Part shown: positions 15,674 to 25,197 of the stretch, piece by piece | Layout of the letters: each line of letters begins with the position of its first letter | Numbering within the stretch: position 1 is the stretch's first letter | Source of the DNA: an uncultured Lachnospiraceae bacterium | GTDB taxonomy: Bacteria > Bacillota > Clostridia > Lachnospirales > Lachnospiraceae | DNA: 64,000 bases | NCBI GenBank assembly: GCA_934438085.1 | Contig: CAKSBC010000002.1 | Span: 75,732 to 139,731 of the forward strand | Direction: 5' to 3' | Position numbers and translations under genes: made by a program | The notes under the pieces: model-generated | Seen by the model: only the letters and a program-made list of their open reading frames with translations | The model's database searches: none | Told to the model about the DNA's origin: nothing

Positions 15674-17312
15674 TATGGATATAGATAACAGGAAAAAAGA
15701 AAATATTATAAAAAGAGTGTGGCAGAGCTATTGTTCTATGAGTTTGCCGCTTAAGCTTTTAGAGCTTATAATGCTTGCAGTTATAGTCTGGTTTGCATTT
15801 TATGTAAATCGCGACATAGTTATAAAGGGATTGTACATGGACGACCTATATATGTGGTCCTGCTACGGAGAACAAAATCTCTGGGAGTTTGCATTTCCGA
15901 TAGGAACCTCTACAAGATTCAGACCTGTGTACTGGCTTGCTACTTATCTGCAGATGGCAATAATAGGAAATCATATAGACAGATTTGTTGCCTTTAATAT
16001 CATCGTAAACATATTTGTTGCAGTCGAGCTTTTTTATATGGCAAGGTATCTGGCATCAGGCTGCAGACTTTCAGGAATGATAACAGCCATTTGCTATCTT
16101 TCAAGCAGATTTGCTTATTATCAGATAGGGCAGGCACTTGGATTGATGGAGACTATGGCGCTTGCAATGTCAATAGCTGTAATGTTTCTGCTTATAAAGG
16201 CTTTAAGGGATAATGCATGCGGCAGCAGCTATTATGCGGCGCTTGTCATTTACTTTATGTTAGTATTCGTACATGAAAGATATATAAGTCTTTTGCCGCT
16301 TTTTTATCTTGCGCTGTTTGGCATTATAATAAGGAACAGGATAAATAAAGAAAAGCTGAGCCGTACTGCGGCAAAGACTGCAGCAGAATGGGTATCACCG
16401 CTTGCAGTGCTTGTATTGATCGTTGCAATAAGGACTTATGCAATAGGAAAGGCACTTCCTGCAGGTACCGGGGGAACAGAGGTAACGGACACCTTCAGCA
16501 TTGCGCAGTCAATAGGCTTTTGCTTCGATCAGGTGCTTTATATACTCGGAGTCAATGCAGGCCCTGAATATCTTTGCGGTCTTCCATGGGAGGAAACTCC
16601 GTGGCAGATAAAGAGAATGACAAAGTTCGGGATTCTCTTCATAGGGCTTCTTAGCATTATTTTTGCGGGACTCATTATTTATGAAATCATTAAGATCGTA
16701 AAGGATAAAGATAAGAAGGCTTCCGGCTTATTATATGATAATATCACCGTAAGCATTATGTTCTGTGCCTTTATTGCTCTTTGCATAGGCTGTTCATCCG
16801 TAACCATAAGACTTGAGATGAGGTGGATATATGTTTCCTATGCAGCAGCACTGCTGTATGCCTCATATATGATCGGGCGAATAAAGGACAGCCTTGGAAG
16901 CTCACATGGCAAAATAGTGCTTTATGCCGCTGCGGCACTGTTTACGGCTTATGCATTTACAGCTGTAACTACAAATATTTTCTACAGAGGATATTTTGAC
17001 AGGATATACTTCTGGGCAGATCAGGAGAGGATGAATTCACTGGCTGAGGAGACCGTGGAAAAATACGGCACGGACGGAGTTTTCGGTAAAAACATCTATA
17101 TATTAGAAAACAGCTACCAAATGAGTGATTTCTATGCAAGAACGTTTTTTAAGACCTTTGATAAGGATAAGAAAGCGGAAGGCACGAAGGTAATATTTGT
17201 TGACAGTATTACCGACGTTCCTGCCGATGAGGTCAGGGAAGGAAATGCGCTTGTACTTGAAGAGGTTCCTGCTGAAAATGCTTATAAGGATATAACGGAA
17301 GATATCAGATAA
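15666..17312 (+). CDS. Polytopic membrane protein, probable GT-C-type glycosyltransferase
   Basis: A 548-residue protein with about ten membrane spans. The first extracytoplasmic loop carries LYMDDLYMWSCYG followed by STRFRPVYWLATY, the acidic motif plus Arg/Pro pattern seen in many GT-C-like glycan proteins. The C-terminal 90 residues are soluble. The start overlaps the preceding gene and the stop abuts the next one, so the three are one transcript. Likely role: sugar transfer or glycan modification outside the membrane with a lipid-linked donor, inferred from topology and context. Confidence 0.7.
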   Translation: MNNMDIDNRKKENIIKRVWQSYCSMSLPLKLLELIMLAVIVWFAFYVNRDIVIKGLYMDDLYMWSCYGEQNLWEFAFPIGTSTRFRPVYWLATYLQMAIIGNHIDRFVAFNIIVNIFVAVELFYMARYLASGCRLSGMITAICYLSSRFAYYQIGQALGLMETMALAMSIAVMFLLIKALRDNACGSSYYAALVIYFMLVFVHERYISLLPLFYLALFGIIIRNRINKEKLSRTAAKTAAEWVSPLAVLVLIVAIRTYAIGKALPAGTGGTEVTDTFSIAQSIGFCFDQVLYILGVNAGPEYLCGLPWEETPWQIKRMTKFGILFIGLLSIIFAGLIIYEIIKIVKDKDKKASGLLYDNITVSIMFCAFIALCIGCSSVTIRLEMRWIYVSYAAALLYASYMIGRIKDSLGSSHGKIVLYAAAALFTAYAFTAVTTNIFYRGYFDRIYFWADQERMNSLAEETVEKYGTDGVFGKNIYILENSYQMSDFYARTFFKTFDKDKKAEGTKVIFVDSITDVPADEVREGNALVLEEVPAENAYKDITEDIR

Positions 17313-18734
17313 ATGAAAAACAGTGAGATAATTAAAAGACTTTCATATTTTATAATGCCGTTTATCGGCACAGTCTTTCTTTTATGGTATGTTAAGGCAG
17401 CGGGGGCAGATGCGGTCTACTCGGATTATATAAGGATAATCGCACAATATCTGCCGGATGTCGGGGACATAAGAAAGCTCCTTGTGCCGGATGTGCTGAC
17501 GAGGATACCTGCGACATTTCTTGAAAGATACATAAATGTCAGGGCATTCAGCTATTCGGTAACCTTCGACAGAGTGCTTGGTGTTATAGGCATTGCCATG
17601 ATGGCGGCAGTGCTGGCTGTTTATTTCATGAAGTATGAAATCAGCTTCAAGTGGCAGACTGCTGTATTTTTAGTGTTGTTTTCACTTACAAAATGGGAAA
17701 TAATATTGAACGGAACAGCATGGGCTCATATAATGAGCTTTGGGTTGTTCTTTGTTAATTATTATATAGCGGATCGCATGTGGAGAGGCGAGACTCTTGC
17801 AAGGGAGGAGCTTCTGCTTTGTGTGATGCCGGTAATGCTTTTGCTTATAGCAGGAGAATATATCGTCTCATATTGCGTGACCATGATATTGGTCAGCATA
17901 TTTGGTATACTTATGGGAGGCGTGAACAGCTGGGCAGTAAAGAGAGGCCGCAGGATGTTCAGAGCTATACTGATCACGACCGTTGTTTCACTGTGCATAT
18001 ATGTCCTGAGCAGACATTTTGCAGTATGGGAGCATTCAGGTGCGACAGAAGCAGGACTCCTTGAGGTGATCCAAAAGAAACCATTCTTCATAGTAAGATT
18101 TTTACTAAAGAGCTTTGCGGGTGCAGTTATAGGACAGGAAACCATAGCAAACTTTTTCGGTCCTGGAGCGGCACTTAACGATGCTGTTGTCATTTTCATA
18201 GGAATAGTGATACTTGCAGCATATGTCTTTGCATTTTTCATTTATATAGAAAGCGAGCTTTTTGAAGAAACGGTATTTCCGCTTGTACTGCTGATATCAG
18301 GCTTCGGAAATCATCTGCTTGTTGCGCTCGGACGCTGGATCTTCTTAAAGGAAAATTATGCACTGAGCTCAAGATATGCGGGACAGTTTATGATAGGTCT
18401 TATCGGCATACTGCTGATATTTGCCATGTACGGCCGCAGGAAGCGGGCGTTGAAACGCTTTGACCAAAGTACGCAGAGCTTTATGAGAGCGGCAGCTATA
18501 GCCGGAACAGTTTTAATTATTTCAGGAAACTGTTATACTACATATCAGGAGCTGATAAAGGCACCATACAGAGAAGAAAACTATGTCCGCATGGGTGAGG
18601 CGATGCTTCATTATGAGGACTACGATACAGATGAACTTAAGCGTATTTTGGAATGGACAAAGGATGATGAGACCATGTACAAGGCGCTTTCGATACTAAA
18701 AAATAACAGGCTCAATGTATTCAGCCATAATTGA
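17313..18734 (+). CDS. Polytopic membrane protein of the polysaccharide locus
   Basis: A 473-residue protein with about eleven hydrophobic segments and no cytoplasmic domain of size. Its ATG follows the previous stop with no gap. The N-terminal loop DAVYSDYIRIIAQYLPD could hold the catalytic acid of a GT-C enzyme, but I see no decisive motif. It might be another lipid-sugar transferase, a polymerase-like protein or a ligase. The placement between two GT-C-like genes and rfbF ties it to assembly of the same glycan. Confidence 0.65.
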   Translation: MKNSEIIKRLSYFIMPFIGTVFLLWYVKAAGADAVYSDYIRIIAQYLPDVGDIRKLLVPDVLTRIPATFLERYINVRAFSYSVTFDRVLGVIGIAMMAAVLAVYFMKYEISFKWQTAVFLVLFSLTKWEIILNGTAWAHIMSFGLFFVNYYIADRMWRGETLAREELLLCVMPVMLLLIAGEYIVSYCVTMILVSIFGILMGGVNSWAVKRGRRMFRAILITTVVSLCIYVLSRHFAVWEHSGATEAGLLEVIQKKPFFIVRFLLKSFAGAVIGQETIANFFGPGAALNDAVVIFIGIVILAAYVFAFFIYIESELFEETVFPLVLLISGFGNHLLVALGRWIFLKENYALSSRYAGQFMIGLIGILLIFAMYGRRKRALKRFDQSTQSFMRAAAIAGTVLIISGNCYTTYQELIKAPYREENYVRMGEAMLHYEDYDTDELKRILEWTKDDETMYKALSILKNNRLNVFSHN

Positions 18735-18749
18735 TGATACGGAGGAAAA

Positions 18750-19523
18750 ATGAAGGTAGTTATTCTTGCGGGTGGACTCGGAACGCGTATAAGTGAGGAG
18801 AGTCATTTAAGACCGAAGCCGATGATAGAGATAGGTGAAAAGCCTATACTGTGGCATATAATGAAATACTATTCAACATTCGGCTTCAATGAATTCATTA
18901 TATGTGCCGGATACAAGCAGTACATGATAAAGGAATATTTTGCGGATTATTTTCTCCACAATTCAGATGTGACCTTTGATCTTGCAAATAATGCAATGAC
19001 TATTCACAACAATAATTCCGAGAACTGGAAGGTCAGCGTTATAGACACAGGACTTAACACTATGACAGGAGGAAGAGTCCGCCGCATAAGACCGTATGTG
19101 GGGGATGAGACCTTTATGCTGACCTACGGAGACGGACTGTGCAATGTTGATCTCGACGCACTGCTCAAATTCCATCGTGAGGGTGGAAGGACAGCTACGC
19201 TTACCATGGTCAACATAGCAGAGCTTAAGGGCGTGCTTGAGGTAGGCGGAAACGGAACTATAACCTCCTTCAGAGAAAAAGAGGACTGCGATTCGTCACT
19301 TATCAACGGCGGTTTCATGGTGCTCAATAAGGAGATCTTCAATTATCTCGAATCTGATGCAACAGTGCTTGAAAAAACACCGCTAAGCCATCTTGCAGAA
19401 GAAGGACAGCTGGGCGGCTTCTACCATGACGGCTTCTGGCAGTGCATGGACACACAGAGAGAAAAGCAGAAACTCGAAGAGCTTTGGGCTTCAGGAAAGG
19501 CTCCTTGGAAGATCTGGGAGTAA
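18750..19523 (+). CDS. rfbF: Glucose-1-phosphate cytidylyltransferase
   Basis: It forms CDP-glucose from CTP and glucose-1-phosphate, the entry step to CDP-3,6-dideoxyhexoses. The N-terminal nucleotidyltransferase motif is MKVVILAGGLGTRISEES, followed by RPKPMIEIGEKPILWHIMK, and the CDP-specific family pattern GFNEFIICAGYKQYMIKEYF. At 257 residues it matches RfbF/DdhA. GGAGG precedes the ATG by 6 bases. It heads the rfbF-rfbG-rfbH block. Confidence 0.95.
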   Translation: MKVVILAGGLGTRISEESHLRPKPMIEIGEKPILWHIMKYYSTFGFNEFIICAGYKQYMIKEYFADYFLHNSDVTFDLANNAMTIHNNNSENWKVSVIDTGLNTMTGGRVRRIRPYVGDETFMLTYGDGLCNVDLDALLKFHREGGRTATLTMVNIAELKGVLEVGGNGTITSFREKEDCDSSLINGGFMVLNKEIFNYLESDATVLEKTPLSHLAEEGQLGGFYHDGFWQCMDTQREKQKLEELWASGKAPWKIWE

Positions 19524-19557
19524 TAATCTCTATTATGAAAGAAAATGAGGTGCAGAG

Positions 19558-20712
19558 TTGATAGATTTTGATGAGCTTAGCAGCTTTTATAAGGACAAAA
19601 AGGTCCTTATAACCGGACATACAGGATTTAAGGGAAGCTACCTTACTGTTATTCTCGGCATGATGGGCGCAAAGGTCTACGGATATTCACTGAAACCGAA
19701 TACAGAGCCGTGTCTTTTTGACATTCTTTACGGAACCGGCATGTCATCAAGAAATGAAACCGAGCTTGGCATTAAGTTAGACAGCGTAAAAAACGTAGTC
19801 GGAGATATTGTTGAAAGCCATATTGCTGATATACGTGATTTTGACGAGCTTTGGAATTTTTACAGCAGAGTTGAGCCTGATATAGTCCTGCATCTTGCAG
19901 CACAGCCTTTAGTCAGAGAAAGCTACCGCATACCGAGAGAGACCTATGAGATAAATGTCATGGGTACAGTAAATATTCTCGAATGCATCAGACAGAACCC
20001 ATGCTGCAGTTCATTCCTTAATGTTACTACCGATAAGGTATATCTTAATGAAGAAAAGCCGGACTATGCCTATAAGGAGGACGACAAGCTTGACGGATAT
20101 GATCCTTATGCCAATTCAAAGTCATGCTCAGAGATCGTTACTCACAGCTATGCAAGCTCATTCCTGAATGAGGCAGGAGTGGCTGTATCGACTGCACGTG
20201 CCGGCAATGTTATAGCCGGAGGTGATTTTTCACTTGACCGCATTATACCGGACTGTGTAAAGGCTGTTATAAACGGACAGCCTATAACAGTCAGAAATCC
20301 GGGCAGCATCAGACCTTATCAGCATGTATTTGAGCCGCTGTTCGTATATCTTACAATAGCTATGAGACAGGCATTGGATCCTGCATATGCAGGCTGGTAC
20401 AATGTCGGACCGGATGCGGAGGACTGTGTCACTACAGGAGAGCTTGCGGAGATGTTTGTAAACGCATACGGCGGAAATGCCTCATGGCAGGCTCCGGAGG
20501 GTGCAAAGGGACCTCACGAGGCAGGCCTTTTAAAGCTTGATAATTCAAAGATAAAGAGTGTTTTCGGTTGGGAGCCTGTATGGCATATGGAAAGAACAGT
20601 TCAGGCCATAACCGATTGGACAAAGGCATGGCTTTCCAGCAATGAAGCTGCCAATGAGGAACTCATAAGGCAGATAATAAGCTATGCAAAGGAAATGAAA
20701 AGGGAACAATAA
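19558..20712 (+). CDS. rfbG: CDP-glucose 4,6-dehydratase
   Basis: An extended SDR enzyme that turns CDP-glucose into CDP-4-keto-6-deoxyglucose with bound NAD. The Rossmann motif is VLITGHTGFKGSYL and the active site is Tyr184-x3-Lys188 in YANSKSCSE; RPYQHVFEPL is a typical RfbG stretch. At 384 residues it is slightly longer than most (about 355-360). The start is TTG, with GAGGTG 5 bases upstream; no in-frame ATG fits better. The last base of the stop is the first of the rfbH ATG. Confidence 0.93.
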   Translation: MIDFDELSSFYKDKKVLITGHTGFKGSYLTVILGMMGAKVYGYSLKPNTEPCLFDILYGTGMSSRNETELGIKLDSVKNVVGDIVESHIADIRDFDELWNFYSRVEPDIVLHLAAQPLVRESYRIPRETYEINVMGTVNILECIRQNPCCSSFLNVTTDKVYLNEEKPDYAYKEDDKLDGYDPYANSKSCSEIVTHSYASSFLNEAGVAVSTARAGNVIAGGDFSLDRIIPDCVKAVINGQPITVRNPGSIRPYQHVFEPLFVYLTIAMRQALDPAYAGWYNVGPDAEDCVTTGELAEMFVNAYGGNASWQAPEGAKGPHEAGLLKLDNSKIKSVFGWEPVWHMERTVQAITDWTKAWLSSNEAANEELIRQIISYAKEMKREQ

Positions 20713-22079
20713 TGTCTAAATACAGCAGCTTTTTTGACGGTCTTGACGAACAGACCGCTCATAATGAAATACTTGAACTCGTAGGAGAATACTGCGACAG
20801 ATATCATAATCTTGATAAGAATCAGCCTTACAAAGAAGGCGACAGGATACCTTATGCCAAGAGAGTTTATGATCGTGCAGAAATGACAAATCTTGTAGAC
20901 AGCGCACTTGAATTCTGGCTGACTATGGGAAGATATACAGATAAATTTGAAAGAGGACTTGCAGAATATATAGGAGTTCCGTTTGCAAATGTTGTGAATT
21001 CAGGTTCATCTGCCAATCTGCTCGCATTTATGTCACTCACCTGTCATCAGTTAGGTAATAGAGCCATAAAGCGCGGCGATGAGATAATTACAGTAGCAGC
21101 AGGCTTTCCTACAACTGTAACTCCGGCTCTTAATTTCGGTGCAGTGCCTGTATTCGTGGATGTCAAGATACCTGAATACAATATTGATGCATCAATGCTG
21201 GAGAACGCACTTTCAGAAAAGACCAAGGCAGTCGTGCTTGCGCATACTCTCGGCAATCCTTTCGATCTTAAAACAGTATCTGAGTTCTGTGAGAAACACG
21301 GACTATGGCTTATTGAGGATAACTGCGATGCATTGGGAAGCAGATATTTCCTGAACGGAAAATGGCATATGACGGGATCTGTAGGCAGTATAGGAACCTC
21401 ATCCTTCTATCCGCCTCACCATATGACAATGGGACAGGGAGGCGCTGTATATACCAGGCATCCTGAGCTTCAGAAGCTTTTACTCAGTATGAGAGACTGG
21501 GGACGTGACTGCATATGTAAATCAGGACAGGATAACCGCTGCGGTCACAGATTTGACGGACAGTTCGGAGAGCTTCCTAAGGGCTATGATCATAAATATG
21601 TCTACAGCACCTTAGGATACAATCTTGGCATAACCGATATGCAGTCGGCAGTAGGCTGTGCACAGCTTGAGAAATTCCCGGCCTTTGTTGAAAGAAGAAA
21701 GCATAACTGGGAGTTCCTTAAAAAAGAGCTTGCAGATGTTTCTGACAGACTCATACTTCCTGAGGCTGAAAAGGATTCAGATCCGAGCTGGTTTGGCTTC
21801 TGCATGACAGTCAGAGAGGGCATAGACAGAAATAAAGTCATCAGATATATTGAGGATCACGGCGTTCAGACAAGACTTTTGTTTGCGGGAAATCTTATTA
21901 AGCATCCATGTTTTGATGCCATCAGAAATGATCCTAACGCATACAGAGTGGTAGGAGAGCTTAAGAATACGGATATCATCACGGAGCGTACCTTCTGGGT
22001 TGGCGTATATCCGGGCATGACCGATGATAAGCTTTCATATATGGCAAAGACTATAAAGGAAGCACTCAGACAGCAGTAA
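20712..22079 (+). CDS. rfbH: CDP-6-deoxy-4-hexulose 3-dehydrase (E1)
   Basis: This PMP- and 2Fe-2S-dependent enzyme removes the C3 hydroxyl of CDP-4-keto-6-deoxyglucose. It belongs to the DegT aminotransferase fold, but the usual lysine is replaced by His236 in YPPHHMTMGQGG, the mark of E1. Iron-sulfur cysteines are visible in EDNCDALGS and in DCICKSGQDNRC, which has the C-x-C-x7-C spacing of the known E1 cluster. At 455 residues it is full length. The reductase partner E3 (AscD/DdhD) is not in the window. Confidence 0.95.
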   Translation: MSKYSSFFDGLDEQTAHNEILELVGEYCDRYHNLDKNQPYKEGDRIPYAKRVYDRAEMTNLVDSALEFWLTMGRYTDKFERGLAEYIGVPFANVVNSGSSANLLAFMSLTCHQLGNRAIKRGDEIITVAAGFPTTVTPALNFGAVPVFVDVKIPEYNIDASMLENALSEKTKAVVLAHTLGNPFDLKTVSEFCEKHGLWLIEDNCDALGSRYFLNGKWHMTGSVGSIGTSSFYPPHHMTMGQGGAVYTRHPELQKLLLSMRDWGRDCICKSGQDNRCGHRFDGQFGELPKGYDHKYVYSTLGYNLGITDMQSAVGCAQLEKFPAFVERRKHNWEFLKKELADVSDRLILPEAEKDSDPSWFGFCMTVREGIDRNKVIRYIEDHGVQTRLLFAGNLIKHPCFDAIRNDPNAYRVVGELKNTDIITERTFWVGVYPGMTDDKLSYMAKTIKEALRQQ

Positions 22080-22113
22080 TATGACAGAGCAGGAGGAAGA
22101 TCAGGAAGAAATA

Positions 22114-22962
22114 ATGATACCTGATTATGATAAGGAGAATTTAAAAAAGGCACAGGATATAAGTCTTAAGATCCTTCTTGAAGTCGATAGGATATGTCGT
22201 AAAAACGGCATAAAATATCTTATGGATGCAGGAACACTTCTTGGTGCCGTAAGACATAAGGGCTTCATTCCGTGGGATGACGATATAGACATTGCCATGA
22301 CCAGGGAGAATTTTGAGCGTTTTAAAAAGACTGCGCCGTCGGTACTCCCCCCGGAGATGGAGCTGGTCCTCCCGGATGAATACAGAAACGGCAAGGCCTT
22401 TTATGACTTTACACCGCGCATTATATATTTAAAATCAAGAAGACACTCGGATTCGGATGAAATGAGATTTTATGACGGAAAGCTCAATCATCTGTGGGTG
22501 GATATTTTTATCTTGGATAATATTTCCGACAGCGCCATTTTAGATAGACTGACCAGATTCAAACAGAAGATTATATACGGATTTGCAATGCCGAAGCGCT
22601 ACAAGCTTGATATGTCAAAATATAATGGCACAGACAGATTCAAAGTGAGTGTACTCGCAGCAATTGGTAAATTTGTAGATATGCGCAGTATCTTTAAAAA
22701 GCAGGAAGACTTATCGATAAAGTACAATTCATTAAAAACGAGAAATATGTACTACTCCAATTATCAGCCGGATTATCTGCATGATACCGTTAAGAGAGAG
22801 TGGAGTGAGGAAATCACGGAGCTTTCCTTTGAGGGACATATGCTCATGGCACCTGCAGGCTATGATGAGGTGCTTAAGGAAATATACGGAGATTATATGC
22901 AGCTTCCGCCTATAGAAAGCCGTGTGCCTTCACATTCGGATGATATAGAAGTATTTGACTGA
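22114..22962 (+). CDS. LicD-family phosphotransferase
   Basis: A 282-residue cytoplasmic protein with the LicD core: KYLMDAGTLLGAVRHKGFIP followed by WDDDIDIAM, an acidic metal site of nucleotidyltransferase type. LicD proteins move phosphocholine or another phospho-substituent from a CDP-activated donor to a glycan. The frame also opens at ATG 22081, but AGGA 7 bases before ATG 22114 makes that the better start. The gene follows the rfb trio. No licA, licB or licC is adjacent, so the substituent need not be choline. Confidence 0.88.
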   Translation: MIPDYDKENLKKAQDISLKILLEVDRICRKNGIKYLMDAGTLLGAVRHKGFIPWDDDIDIAMTRENFERFKKTAPSVLPPEMELVLPDEYRNGKAFYDFTPRIIYLKSRRHSDSDEMRFYDGKLNHLWVDIFILDNISDSAILDRLTRFKQKIIYGFAMPKRYKLDMSKYNGTDRFKVSVLAAIGKFVDMRSIFKKQEDLSIKYNSLKTRNMYYSNYQPDYLHDTVKREWSEEITELSFEGHMLMAPAGYDEVLKEIYGDYMQLPPIESRVPSHSDDIEVFD

Positions 22963-22982
22963 AAAAGCGTTTGAGGATATGT

Positions 22983-23504
22983 ATGAATATAGTATTGCAT
23001 GAGCCGGGGATCGCACTTAATACCGGCAATATAGGCCGTACCTGTGTGGCAACAGACACCGGACTGCATTTAATAAAGCCTTATGCATTCAGGATAAGCG
23101 AAAAAGAGGTTAAGCGTGCCGGCATGGATTACTGGCCGAAGGTAAGACTCTCGGAGTATATTGATTTTGAGGATTTTCTTGAGAAGCATCCGGAAATAAC
23201 GGATGAAGCAACAGGATCTGATGATAATCCGCATCTCTGGTATGCAACGACCAAGGCACATCAATGCTATACGGATGTTCATTTCGGCAAGGATGATTAT
23301 ATAATGCTTGGAAATGAATCCAGAGGCATTCCGGAGGAGATACTTATAAAGCATCCGGAAAGATGTATTCGTATCCCTATGTGGGGAGACATAAGATCCC
23401 TGAACCTTGCAAATTCGGCGGCCATCATTCTTTATGAGGCACTGAGACAAAATAATTTCGAGAAAATGGAAAGATACGGAGAGCTGCATCACCTGCACTG
23501 GTGA
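22983..23504 (+). CDS. trmL: tRNA (cytidine/uridine-34-2'-O)-methyltransferase
   Basis: A small SPOUT methyltransferase of 173 residues, starting MNIVLHEPGIALNTGNIGRT as in TrmL/YibK, with the knot motifs GNESRGIPEEI and IPMWGDIRSLNLANSAAI. It methylates the wobble ribose of tRNA-Leu. A longer frame from TTG 22971 is less likely, because GAGG at 22973 is the ribosome site for ATG 22983. It is the last gene of the long plus-strand run, and the terminator stem overlaps its final codons and stop. Confidence 0.93.
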   Translation: MNIVLHEPGIALNTGNIGRTCVATDTGLHLIKPYAFRISEKEVKRAGMDYWPKVRLSEYIDFEDFLEKHPEITDEATGSDDNPHLWYATTKAHQCYTDVHFGKDDYIMLGNESRGIPEEILIKHPERCIRIPMWGDIRSLNLANSAAIILYEALRQNNFEKMERYGELHHLHW

Positions 23505-23520
23505 TACAGCTTTTCTTCTT
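23482..23520 (+). terminator. Rho-independent terminator overlapping the trmL stop
   Basis: AGCTGCATCACC (23482-23493) pairs with GGTGATACAGCT (23500-23511) apart from one C/A mismatch, loop TGCACT, followed by a T-rich tail. The trmL TGA (23502-23504) lies inside the right arm. It closes the 23-kb plus-strand block. Confidence 0.85.
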
Positions 23521-23541
23521 GAGTTTTTTATGAGATTTATG

Positions 23542-23570
23542 TTGACAAATCAGTGCGCAGAGGGTATTAT
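23542..23570 (+). promoter_or_regulatory. Strong sigma-A promoter of the BCCT transporter gene
   Basis: TTGACA (23542-23547), a 17-base spacer, TATTAT (23565-23570): a near-consensus vegetative promoter. Transcription should start near 23577, at the edge of the palindrome described in the next entry. Confidence 0.85.
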
Positions 23571-23573
23571 GTT

Positions 23574-23625
23574 CAAAATTATTTGAAAATAATAAAAACT
23601 GAACAAAACTATTTGAGAATGATAG
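23574..23625. promoter_or_regulatory. Tandem operator-like repeats downstream of the BCCT promoter
   Basis: Two 22-base copies (23574-23595 and 23604-23625) match at 18 positions and are spaced exactly 30 bases apart, about three helical turns. The first contains a perfect palindrome, ATTATTT-GA-AAATAAT (23578-23593). They sit at the likely transcription start, where a repressor would block the promoter. The regulator is unknown. Confidence 0.6.
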
Positions 23626-23671
23626 AATTGAACACACTTACACTGTTTTCAGATTATAAAAAGGAATTACA

Positions 23672-25180
23672 ATGAACAAGCTTAAAAACATCGATCCGTC
23701 AACAACCTTCATACCGTTTATTATCATACTTGCCTGCTGCTTCTTTTTTATAACAGATCCTAACAGTTCTTCGGCAGTATTGGGCAGCATAAGAGGCTTT
23801 CTCGGTGATGAGCTCGGAGTTTACTACCTGATTATAGGACTCGGAGTGTTTTTCACTTCTTTATATATGGCATTTTCAAGATACGGAAAAATCGTACTTG
23901 GTAAGAAGGGCGAAAAGCCACAATATAATTTCTTTACCTGGGGTGCGATGATGTTCACATCAGGACTCGCCGCAGATATTCTTTTTTATTCTCTGTGTGA
24001 ATGGGTACTCTATGCAGGAGAACCTCATATAGAGGAGCTTGGAGGCGTTCAGGACTGGGCTTCGACGATCCCGCTGTTTCACTGGGGTCCGATTCCATGG
24101 AGCTTCTATGCGGCGCTTGCGGCTTCCTTTGGATTTATGCTTCATGTAAGGGGCTGCAGCAAGCAGAAGTATTCGGAGGCCTGCAGACCGATTTTAGGAG
24201 CATTAACAGATAAATTACCGGGAAAGCTGATAGACGTGATCGCGGTATTTGCGCTGATAGCCGGAACCGCAACGACTTTTTCACTTGCCACACCGCTGCT
24301 TTCGAGGTCTATAGGAGTACTTACCGGTCTCGGAGATTCCAAATGGCTTACTATAGGTATTTTGCTTGTAATATGCTTTATTTATACCTTCTCTGTCATG
24401 AACGGCATGAAGGGTGTTAAATATCTTGCACATATATGCATGTATGTGTTCTTTGCATTGCTTGCTTATGTACTGTTGCTCGGAGGACAGACAAGATATA
24501 TAATCGAGACAGGCTTTACAGCTATCGGAAATCTTGCACAGAATTTCATTGGCTTAAGCACATGGACAGATGCACTGAGAACATCTTATTTCCCTCAGAA
24601 CTGGACGATATTCTACTGGGCATACTGGATGGTATGGTGTGTTGCCGCTCCGTTTTTCATGGGAAGCATTTCAAGAGGCCGTACTGTTAAGCAGGTGGTG
24701 CTCGGTGCCTATATATTCGGACTTGGCTCAACTTTTACATCATTTTTAATACTCGGAAATTACTCTCTGGGGCTTAATATGCACGGAGTGCTTGATATAA
24801 TATCACTTTACGCTTCAAACGGAGATCTCTATGGTACGATAATCGCGATACTTAATCAGCTTCCTATGCCGAAGCTTGTACTGATTTTGCTTATCGCCGC
24901 AATGATTGCCTTTTATGCGACTTCGTTTGATTCAATCACATTAGTGGCATCTGCTTATTCATACAAGCATATAAATGACGGAGAGGAAGCCGGAAGCGTG
25001 ATGAAGCTTTTCTGGGCCGTAATACTTATAATGCTGCCTATTGCACTGCTGTTTTCCGAAAGCAGCATGAATAATCTTCAGACAGTGTCAATAATAGCTG
25101 CTTTTCCGGTGGCGGTTATAATCATAATGATAATAGCAAGCTTCTTTAAGGATGCCGGCAATCATATTTCGACGCTGTAA
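23672..25180 (+). CDS. BCCT-family betaine/carnitine/choline-type transporter
   Basis: A 502-residue transporter with about 12 membrane helices. It shows the BCCT core: FTSLYMAFSRYGKIVLG, an early WGAMMFTSGLAADILFY segment at the helix that lines the substrate site, and FYWAYWMVWCVAAPFFMGSI, which carries the Trp-rich substrate box region and the following arginine (SRGRTVKQ). Members import betaine, choline or carnitine for osmoprotection or as nutrients. It is monocistronic with its own promoter and tandem operator-like repeats. mscL, another osmotic gene, follows. The substrate is not certain. Confidence 0.9.
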   Translation: MNKLKNIDPSTTFIPFIIILACCFFFITDPNSSSAVLGSIRGFLGDELGVYYLIIGLGVFFTSLYMAFSRYGKIVLGKKGEKPQYNFFTWGAMMFTSGLAADILFYSLCEWVLYAGEPHIEELGGVQDWASTIPLFHWGPIPWSFYAALAASFGFMLHVRGCSKQKYSEACRPILGALTDKLPGKLIDVIAVFALIAGTATTFSLATPLLSRSIGVLTGLGDSKWLTIGILLVICFIYTFSVMNGMKGVKYLAHICMYVFFALLAYVLLLGGQTRYIIETGFTAIGNLAQNFIGLSTWTDALRTSYFPQNWTIFYWAYWMVWCVAAPFFMGSISRGRTVKQVVLGAYIFGLGSTFTSFLILGNYSLGLNMHGVLDIISLYASNGDLYGTIIAILNQLPMPKLVLILLIAAMIAFYATSFDSITLVASAYSYKHINDGEEAGSVMKLFWAVILIMLPIALLFSESSMNNLQTVSIIAAFPVAVIIIMIIASFFKDAGNHISTL

Positions 25181-25197
25181 TGACAAAAGGGACAGTA

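Noticed and set aside
23505..23541. Small gene between trmL and the BCCT promoter
   Set aside because: It contains only the tail of the terminator; no open frame with a ribosome site.
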